Positions 56,820-64,000 of a stretch of 64,000 nucleotides of DNA are shown here, piece by piece. Position 1 is the first letter of the stretch; each line of letters starts with the position of its first letter. Made by a program: the position numbers and the translations under genes. The stretch covers positions 76,024,111 through 76,088,110 of the forward strand of contig CM042150.1 in NCBI GenBank assembly GCA_023376005.1, written 5' to 3'. The stretch comes from Doryteuthis pealeii (Eukaryota > Mollusca > Cephalopoda > Myopsida > Loliginidae). The notes below the pieces were generated by a model, which was given only the letters and a program-made list of their open reading frames with translations, searched no databases and had not been told where the DNA came from.

Positions 56820-57277
56820 TGTTGTATACCCCTTGACTTTCTTCTATTCTTCTTCTATCTTAGGTTCTTCTTCTAGCATCTTTGATATCTTAAGTTCTTC
56901 TAGGTCTCTTCTAACATCTGGACTCATCTTGGTGGTCGGTCGCACTAAACTCATTTCTTCTTCTAGATCAGTCTTGTTACCAAGACATTCACCAACCACA
57001 AAACTGTGTTATTTTCTTAAGCTTTTATTTACTTAACTATACATTTCAATATGTAAATAAATATCTGACTAACATAGTGTGCGTATGCAATGTGAGTTCC
57101 AGTTAAGGCAGGACATCTTTTCTGCCTGACGTCAAACTGAAAACTGAGGACCCAACCAGGTCCCACGTGACTTCACGTATTTCGCGGGCTTTCTGTACTA
57201 TTCCATGGAAAATCCCGCCCGTGATATGAAAAGGGCCATTGACAATAATCTTATGCAACTGCATAGATTATGTAACA
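56820..57277 (-). mobile_element. Solo LTR, family LTR-1, TSD ATGA
   Basis: On + it begins TGTTGTATACCCC and ends GATTATGTAACA. ATGA occupies 56816-56819 and 57278-57281. The middle differs from the other copies (GCACTAAACTCATTTCTTC, TCCCACGTGACTTCACG, TTTCGCGGGCTTTC), so it is a distinct subfamily. The 3' edge ATTGACAATAATCTTATGC is shared with the copy at 57983. Confidence 0.85.
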
Positions 57278-57363
57278 ATGAGTAATATGGATGTTAAGAC
57301 CAATTACTGCATTTTTCTCACATCTAAACTGTGTCTATAAAAACCTAGGTGAGAATTGCATGA

Positions 57364-57704
57364 AAACTATCCATGTTATTAGTGCATTTAAAATCCTGCA
57401 ATGTGTCTTATATATCACTAAGAAATAAAGTTTTACATAATATATGGTGTAGTTAATTTTCATACGGGTTTCAACAAAAACCGGTTTTAATAAATAATTA
57501 CTTGGTCTCTAATATAATCGCTTTATCCTCCAACGCATTAAAATCAATACTATTAATGATTTTATATAGAAAACAATTAAAATATAATTAACATAAGTGT
57601 AATCTTTTTATATGCGTTCTTATTTAATTTTGTTGGTCTTTCTAATTTAATATATTTCATTACACTAAAACTTGAATAATTTCAAGGGCGCATATTCTTT
57701 CTGG
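57364..57704 (+). mobile_element. Helitron (HEL) 3' fragment, copy 5
   Basis: CCATGTTATTAGTG through AAAACCGGTTTTAATAAAT, GTTGGTCTTTCTAATTTAAT and GGGCGCATATTCTTTCTGG, then T. It is collinear with HEL copy 1 in inverse orientation. The terminal CTAG is CTGG here, still within the CTRR rule. The 5' end is replaced by unrelated sequence. Confidence 0.72.
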
Positions 57705-57982
57705 TGTATATTAGAGATGTACAGTCTTTGAAGTAAATACAGTGTTATGAGTCCATCGAATTAGTTTATATAGTTAAAAAATAAAGAAACTTAGAGTTCC
57801 AGTTGGTCAGAATCAGTTAAAAAAGATGTTAAAACTTGATGTCTACAACTAGATTTTTAGGTTTTGTATAAATATACAAATGTTCTTAGCTCATCATCCA
57901 CTTTGCTATTCAGAGGAATAAAGCTACACAATCCCCTTTGTTGTTAAATTCATTCAGTTATGTCCTAATCATGTAGCACTTC

Positions 57983-58553
57983 TGTTGTATACCCTTCATC
58001 ACTTCTTTACTTCTCGTCGTCTTTTCTTCTGGCCTTTTGGTTCTATCTTCTAACATCTTGTCTTGGTCTGGAATCTTCTAAGGTCTGGACTTTCTTGGGG
58101 ACTTCGGGTCTGGTATCTGTTAGGGATTTCTCCTTATCAGAAGCCCTGTGTCATTGTTAGTTTTTAGTAAACACAAGACATCGATTTTCTTTTAATGTTA
58201 CTTTATTCGGTAAATCCCCAACCCAGACATAACATAGTGCGCGTATGCAGAATTACAGTTTAGACAGAGCATCATGGCTGACTGCTCTGTCTGACGTCCA
58301 CTGCAAAACTAAACTAAAGCTCCTTACTATTCTTAAACCGGAACAGGTTCTTCTATGCCTTCCGTTCCCATGATTTATCCCTGGAAGGCAAGGTGATAGT
58401 GAGGTCAGACGCCGTCACTCACTTTCAGGGCCATCAACTGCACTGATCGCCACCATATCTCTACACTACCTTACATAAGTATGAAAAGGGTCATCCCCTC
58501 AGAATTACAGGGGATTGACAATAATCTTATGCCACCGCATAGATTATGTAACA
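57983..58553 (-). mobile_element. Solo LTR, family LTR-1, TSD CTTC
   Basis: On + TGTTGTATACCCTTCATC ... ATTATGTAACA. CTTC precedes (57979-57982) and follows (58554-58557). Contains GGACTTTCTTGGGGACTTCGGG, CAGAAGCCCTGTGTCATTG, ACCGGAACAGGTTCTTCTATG and TGATCGCCACCATATCTCTAC. At 571 bp it is the longest copy. Confidence 0.88.
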
Positions 58554-58647
58554 CTTCTGTAGCTTTTTCATTTCCCTTTTTCCTCAAATGTTTTTAATGT
58601 TTTCTATAAATCATGTTTATCATATTTGTTGCATAGATTTATGATTT

Positions 58648-58890
58648 GGTTTAGCTCAATCAGTAGAGCATTTGCCTAGGAATTGCAAGGTTTTGCATTT
58701 GATACCAATCCCCACCAACTCAAAGCATGAGAAGCACACCATGGGTGATCTATATGGTGAACCATCTGAGAGCTGACGGTAAGTGTGCTACTCCATCTCA
58801 GCAAAACAATGTCTTGGTCTAGCCCTAGCAAAAAGGGATAGACTCTCACTGTTTGGCCGATACCAATAATGGACCAGTTGAAAGACTTAC
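58648..58890 (+). mobile_element. SINE-A, diverged
   Basis: GGTTTAGCTCAATCAGTAGAGC, CATTTGATACCAATCCCC, GAGAAGCACACCATGG, AGCTGACGGTAAGTGTGC, TTGGTCTAGCCCTAGC and GGCCGATACCAATAATGG keep the SINE-A order. Confidence 0.8.
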
Positions 58891-59251
58891 TTACTACTAG
58901 TAAAATAGGATGTTAAGATTACATGTTTTAATCAGTCTAAGTCCTTTTTCTAACAACTACCAGTTCTAATGAGAACCCAAATACTTCACACTTCTCAACT
59001 GGAAACCCACATACAAACATTCTAGTGATAATCATAAGTAATTAAAACAAAGGGCCAATACATTCACCTCACAAACAGGATATTGCTTCTCAGTAAGGTC
59101 TAAATCCTGTCATCTTTTTATTTGTCCTTCTGCTAAGCTTAAACATTTATTATAATTATTTCACCAAGTACAATAATATTTCTAAATAGACAATATAATT
59201 CAGTATTCAATTGAATGTATTATTTGGACTATTGTCCTCATTTTCATCTGT

Positions 59252-59583
59252 ACAATGTTTCGGCTGATGTGCCCTCCGGCCTTCTTCAGGTATTTCTTGT
59301 TGGACTCGAGAACTTTCTTGACTCGGGAACCTTCTATTTAAACTCAAGAACTTTCTTATCGTAATTGGGGAGCCATCACAGAACTTTGAACCTAACCCTT
59401 TATTCAGTCCATGGGGTATCTTGTTCTCATTCTGCTAACCATAGCTGGGGTACAGGTGTTAAGCTGTATTAATTATTATTCATGTTACTGCTGCCCCTGA
59501 CCAGGATTGAACCTGAAGTCTAGAGATAACTATCACTTAGAACTGTCTTAACCTAACTCCTTTATCCACTTGGCTATGTGTCA
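59252..59583 (-). mobile_element. SINE-E, near full length
   Basis: Minus-strand head: A box AGCCAAGTGGATAAAGGAG and B box CAGGTTCAATCCTGGTCAG, about 45 nt apart. Body with CATAGCTGGGGTACAGG and CCCTTTATTCAGTCCATGG, and left end TTTCGGCTGATGTGCCCTCC ... CTTCTTCAGG. The internal ACTCGAGAACTTTCTTGACTCGGG...ACTCAAGAACTTTC is a small tandem triplication. Confidence 0.72.
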
Positions 59584-60357
59584 CTTGAATGTATTGTTGA
59601 TTGTTGTAGAGTAGAAGTAGTAGTATTGAATCATTGTTATATAATGCAGAACTCATTAAAAGTAAGTTTCGTCAGTCGAGATAATTACCAAGTGATGATT
59701 TGTGTGTAAGTTAATCAAAATTGATGTTTGCTTAATTTTGAATGTTCACTTTATCTCAAGGATAAAAAAAATAATTCAGCTATTACAAAAGTCAGATTCA
59801 CTACAAAGAAAAACAATTTTCATGAAGAACAATGAGATATAATTAAGTTTAAGCAAGACAAGATTTTACAAATGTAATTAAAATATAAACACAATTTAGC
59901 ATTGAGTACTTTTCTATGCAAAAACTTTTCATATTTGCCACTCTTCATTATATATACATACATAAATTCTGAAACAAGGACCTACATGATTTCATTATAC
60001 CTCAGTTATTTGGAAAACACCCAAAACAAAAATTACCTTTAAATTTCTATTTTGTCACCCAAGTTGATTTCCAGTATAAAACCAGGGATATGATGACTAA
60101 TAATTCCATTGTTAGAATCAAAAATCCTAGCCAACCTGTGTATATTCATTTCATTTAGTTTTATACTGTTATGTTACATTATACTCAACCAAAATCTGGT
60201 TTTAGAGGTCATTTTTTTTCACTTTTATGTGTCAAAAGTCTAATAAATATTAATTTTTATAGGTTTATTATGCATTATAATGATGTTAATATTCAGTTTA
60301 TCCTTTTTACAAAAGTGTTGATTGGAAAGAAGTTGAGTAACAGTTCATACAAAGTGT

Positions 60358-60630
60358 TTGTAGTGTAATGGTTATCATCATAGGAAATGGACTTGGCAAA
60401 CCCAAGTTCAAATCCTGTGTGAGGCTATTTGCATTTCACATGGGAAAGGTATGAATCCAATTTTTCTCTCTCCAGCAAGGGTAAATAGTAGGGAAAACTG
60501 GGTTCTTTAACCTTGGTATGGCAACTGGTCCAGGAGAAGGATAGCTCTGAATACAAACCTGTTAAAATCTGCTTAAAGATTGACCTTGTGTTGTATCATA
60601 CTCATGTGGATGGGTTGGGTAAATGTATAC
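60358..60630 (+). mobile_element. SINE-B, near full length
   Basis: TGTAGTGTAATGGTTATCATC (A box), CCCAAGTTCAAATCCTG (B box), CAGCAAGGGTAAATAGTAGG, GGTTCTTTAACCTTGG, CAACTGGTCCAGGAGAAGG, GATTGACCTTGTGTTG and GGATGGGTTGGGTAAATG. The frame 60171-60368 only touches its 5' edge. Confidence 0.83.
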
Positions 60631-60699
60631 ATACAAAGTGTATTCAAACAGAAAAAAATGTTTAAAAATGTACCATGACTGAAATGCAGGTTTAGTTTG

Positions 60700-60915
60700 G
60701 TTCTTTGTTTTAATGACATATCAAACTTCATGGGTTATTTAATGTCAAAGCCAACTTGTAGAAGTAGTGAGTACTCATAGCTGGGGTATGAGGAGATTCA
60801 TAACTTTCTAAAAAGTGTTAGACTGAAAGTTAATAAAGAACATGGCTGGAGTTCAAATCTGCTTACCATGATGTCACAGTCCAGCACTTTATCCACTATG
60901 CCACAGGTAATCCCC
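60700..60915 (-). mobile_element. SINE-D, near full length
   Basis: TTTTAATGACATATCAAAC, GGGTTATTTAATGTCAAAGCC, CATAGCTGGGGTATGAGGAG, GGCTGGAGTTCAAATCTGC (B-box complement), CAGCACTTTATCCACTATGCC. Confidence 0.7.
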
Positions 60916-61004
60916 ACTATGAAATGATGCAATGACTGCCTTGTATATTAGAAAAGAATTATGAATCATGCCATGTTTGTTAGGAAATGCTACATGTGTT
61001 CAAC

Positions 61005-61085
61005 TGATGTATGTGACACCATACACCTCAGAGCATCAAAACTGGAGTCTCACCATGGATGACACTCTGTAGAGGATGCAGTAGG
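61005..61085 (-). repeat. Dispersed repeat R1, copy 5
   Basis: CACCTCAGAGCATCAAAACTGG, AGTCTCACCATGGATGACAC and GAGGATGCAG correspond to the right part of copies 2 and 4. Confidence 0.45.
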
Positions 61086-62609
61086 TATATATTATTCCTC
61101 ACTGATTAGATGATGGGAAAATTGTTAAACCCAACAAGTATTTGAGATTGGTAATGGCTCCTTGGTTTTAATAAATGCAAGAAAATTTGTTTTTTATGAC
61201 AATTGAAATAAACTTAATTTCACATACATGCAATGTAACTTTTTAGTTAAAAATAGATTTTACAAAAGAAATGCAAATAAACTTAATATTTTCTGTGTTA
61301 CTTCAACAGCAATGAACGAAATGTTGCTTTTGTGTTTTTTTCTTTTCCGTTTTTTGTTCTCTTAAACTGTTCAAGAGCAAATTTTCCTGAAAAAACATAA
61401 GTGTTGCTCTCAACAAGAATAACAAAAATAGTTCAATAATAAATAGATAATAAAAATAGAATTAAAATAATCATATATTCATGTTTTTATTATTTGAAGT
61501 TTAATTTTAAATAAGTATTAAACTTTATCTCTTCAAAATATTAACTGTATTCATCTGCATGTTCTATTTTTTACTGAATAGCTTTTGAAACAAAATAACC
61601 ATGTGATTTCCATGGATACTGATACTATTTCAAAGTACCAATCAATGTGTAAATAATTCTCATTTTTGACAGGAACTCTGCTAATTAAAGATCTTCAAAA
61701 GACTAAACAACAACTTGTACAACATTCTATAGCACTTCTTGTAATATAACGTTAATAACATGTCCAAAGTCTGCAAATATTTCAGAATAGATGAAATGTG
61801 GTTAGTTTAGGATGGGTGTGAAAATCATTTAGAAATGAAACTCAAATGAAGTCCGAGATATTTGAATCTGTTATTTGAACAGCAATAAACAAAAATCTTT
61901 TCTTATTTTTCTTTTATCTTTAAATGCTCAACAGCAAGCTGGACTAGAACACAATGATCTTGGTTCTAATCAAGATTTAAAAAAATAGTCCAATATTATA
62001 TCTTGATTTAAATCCTCTAATAACCTTACAGTTATCCAGTTAATCTAATTAGAGTTCAAAGAATGACTTGATAAAAAAAATCTCTGTTCAGATAATGCTT
62101 TGCATAAAGAATATCTAATAAATATGCATAAATGACACTTAGTAGATACAATGATTAAGCATCTGCAATTTTTTCACTAATTAACCTCAGATGAATATGT
62201 GTTTTAATTAACCAAATGAAATTTTCATTTGACCTTGGAGATCTTCATCAGCTTGAGTGAAAATTATTGCTCAAAAGAAATTGTTCATTTGTAATTATAT
62301 TTCCTTGTAGACAAGACATATAAGAAAAAAAAAAAAAAAAAAAAAACATTTCCTTTATAAAAATATTTTAGTTTTTAAAGATTATTAACCTTCTGAATAC
62401 TTAAATCATTACAGCAAGAAAGAAAAATATGTTGCACAAAAACACATTTAAACCTTAAAGATATCTTTGTTCAACTATCCCATCATTTCAGTAAAAAGAA
62501 AAAGGTTGTATATGGCTATCCTTTTTAGTAGAGTAGCAGCCAAATTATTTATCAAGAAAATTATATTAACTTTAAAATATATAAACGTTTAAAAAATCTA
62601 ATAAATAAG
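61086..62609. other. AT-rich, no recognisable feature
   Basis: Includes an A run of about 18 at 62329-62346; no open frame above 60 codons. Confidence 0.45.
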
Positions 62610-62955
62610 TGTGATGGAGAACGAGTACTACCGTACTCATTTAGAAAAAGAGCAGGACATGTCTTGTCTGCCGGAGTCGAACGCGCGCCTCCCGAATGCA
62701 AAGAAATGAGATTTAGGCACTGGATGGATTGTGAGGTACAATTCAGGTGCCCGGATGTTGGGGCCTACACATGTCCTATCTGAATGCACGAGAATTGTGC
62801 GTTGCATGGGGCGCGAGTTTTGACTGATGTTGGGGGACTATGCCCATAAATAATTGAAGTAAGTGGAGCGCTGGGAGAAGTAGTTGGTACGTGAGACTGC
62901 AGTCAATGAAGAAACACTTTGTGGACGACATCAGAATTTGTTTGTAATTCAACAG
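62610..62955. mobile_element. Candidate solo LTR of a second family, TSD AATAAG
   Basis: A GC-rich island that begins TGTGATGGAGAACGAG and ends TTGTAATTCAACAG. AATAAG lies immediately before (62604-62609) and after (62956-62961). Inside: palindrome GAGTACTACCGTACTC, CpG-rich CGAACGCGCGCCTCCCG, and TATA-like CCATAAATAATTG at about 62840 followed by GGAGCGCTGGG. These suit a U3-R promoter region on +. The right edge departs from a strict TG...CA by one or two bases, so the exact end is uncertain. Confidence 0.5.
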
Positions 62956-62961
62956 AATAAG

Positions 62962-63327
62962 TTTAGCTTAATATTCTTAAATCTTTAGCTGCTTGACCAT
63001 CTTATACCCTGTAAACTTGTGAACAATATGCATTCTAATTTCAGTGCAGGATTCCCCCATCTTTGTTCAAGCTATCCTATCAGTCCATTAAAAGAAAAGC
63101 TGCAAAAAAATCCCTTTATATTCAGCTTATATTATTAGCATCTGATAAGCTCTACTTTAAACTGAAATATCTATCTTACAGGTTACAATATTTTTTAAAA
63201 AAAGTAACCAATAAATGAAGGAAAATTTTCTTGATTTTAATTGTTTTTTTTTTCTTGGACTAGAATGAAACTCAGCTATAAAGATAGAAACAAATTAAAA
63301 TGATATGAATATAATATATCTAATAAG
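62962..63327. other. AT-rich spacer
   Basis: Nothing recognised between the candidate LTR and SINE-A. Confidence 0.4.
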
Positions 63328-63583
63328 GGCCAGGTTAGCTCAGTCGGTAGAGCGTTCGGCTAGAAACCACAAGGTTCCTAGTTCGATACCGGTCCTTGCC
63401 AACTCAGCGAATGAGTAGCACAAGGATCTGTGCGGTAAAGTGAGGAGCTGATGGTAGGTGTGGGCGCTCCACCTCAGATGCTAAAACAATCTCCTTGGTC
63501 TAGTGCTATTGAAAAGGGGATAGACTCCTTGCTGACTGGCTTTGATACCGACTTTAGGCCGCCCCGTTGACTTTACTTACTTT
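63328..63583 (+). mobile_element. SINE-A, best-preserved copy
   Basis: Full order with little decay: GGCCAGGTTAGCTCAGTCGG, TCCTAGTTCGATACCGGTCC, GAGTAGCACAAGGATCTGTG, AGTGAGGAGCTGATGGTAGG, CTTGGTCTAGTGCTATTGAA, GATACCGACTTTAGGCCGCC and a terminal GACTTTACTTACTTT. The A and B boxes fit Pol III promoters. Useful as the reference for this family. Confidence 0.9.
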
Positions 63584-63586
63584 TTA

Positions 63587-63615
63587 TATATATATATATA
63601 TTATATATATATAAA
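63587..63615. repeat. Short (AT)n
   Basis: TA units at the 3' end of SINE-A, a common junction in this window. Confidence 0.85.
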
Positions 63616-63879
63616 TATGAACAAAACTTTTCTACTACTCCAGTTACCTGAATCTTACTCCTTAGGTTAGCAGCAAAATGAATAGACATATTTAGTACAT
63701 AAAGTTTTCCTACTATGGAAATCTTTTATGAGTTTTAGCATTTAATATAGATTACGTATTGCTCTACTTGTGGAGTATTAAGCACATTCTAAAATTTTTA
63801 CTTTCCAATTGTAATATTTTAATATATTATTGGGGCAATTTAAATTAACTTTCACTGCTAGCATAAAAGCAATGATCAT

Positions 63880-64000
63880 CTGTTGTTTACAGACTGGATC
63901 TTCTGGTGATCATAAAATATATAAACAAATGTATGTATTAGTTTAAACACCACTCCTTAGTGGCAGCTGTCAAATGGCTGAGAGGTTAATGAATCGGGCT
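63880..64000 (+). mobile_element. Dispersed repeat R3, copy 2, cut by window end
   Basis: CATCTGTTGTTTACAGACTGG, GTGATCATAAAATATATAAAC, AATGTATGTATTAGTTTAAAC and GGCAGCTGTCAAATGGCTGAGAGGTTAATG match 45190-45330. The last 30 bases resemble the D arm of a Ser/Leu-type tRNA. Confidence 0.55.

Noticed and set aside
56820..58553. A complete LTR retrotransposon with two same-direction LTRs
   Set aside because: Each LTR has its own target duplication (ATGA and CTTC). The 700 bp between holds a Helitron fragment and no gag or pol, so these are two independent solo LTRs.
63328..63400. Functional tRNA gene
   Set aside because: A and B boxes are good, but the anticodon stem does not pair and the 3' acceptor half is replaced by a SINE body shared by seven other copies.

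Overview
This window is AT-rich, intron/intergenic-type DNA from an animal nuclear genome. It is packed with retroelements, DNA transposons and long microsatellites and holds no intact protein-coding gene that I can support. Supporting signs are several tRNA-headed SINE families, non-LTR retrotransposon relics, solo LTRs, Tc1/mariner relics, short Helitrons, and very long (TA)n, (GA)n and (CTT)n arrays. The best guess at the source is a mollusc, most likely an octopod cephalopod. That guess rests on the general style of the repeats and is inference, not proof.

Labels used here are local to this window. SINE-A has a head with TTAGCTCAGTCGGTAGAGC. SINE-B has a head with GTGTAATGGTTATCA and a tail with GACCTTGTGTCACATCC. 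SINE-C has a head near TTAATAGTTATCA and a body ending GGCACCC-like. SINE-D has its head at the right end on the minus strand. SINE-E has a head with AGCCAAGTGGATAAAG. LTR-1 is a solo-LTR family with TGTTACATAATTATT at one end and TATACAACA at the other. HEL is a short non-autonomous Helitron family. R1 to R4 are unclassified dispersed repeats.

Layout. 1-1245: 5'-truncated LINE reverse transcriptase. 1.2-9 kb: AT-rich DNA with SINE-C and SINE-B pieces, microsatellites, a pyrimidine-rich block and an 18-bp minisatellite. 9.7-16.8 kb: chimeric SINE, solo LTR-1, SINE-B, and a 13-bp-TSD insertion. 17.0-18.1 kb: decayed DD37E Tc1/mariner transposase. 20.4-21.0 kb: internally deleted mariner with both ends and TA duplication. 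22.7-23.2 kb: solo LTR-1. 24.6-28 kb: SINE-A, a TTAA-type MITE, then two HEL elements head to head around a (TA)n array, one carrying a nested LINE 3' end. 30-33.3 kb: SINE cluster and solo LTR-1. 33.9-36.4 kb: decayed RTE-type LINE (endonuclease plus reverse transcriptase). 37.2-38.0 kb: foldback element and HEL. 40-50.8 kb: SINEs, mariner relic, giant (TA)n. 51.07-51.69 kb: HEL with a textbook 3' hairpin. 51.84-52.32 kb: the only host-gene-like signal, a frameshifted tandem death-effector-domain (DED) relic. 52-64 kb: SINEs, LINE 3' end, mariner relic, two further solo LTR-1 copies flanking a HEL fragment, a different GC-rich candidate solo LTR, and a near-intact SINE-A.

The parts do not work together as a system. 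They record repeated waves of transposition followed by decay and, for the LTR elements, LTR-LTR recombination. No CRISPR array, operon, functional tRNA or rRNA gene was found.
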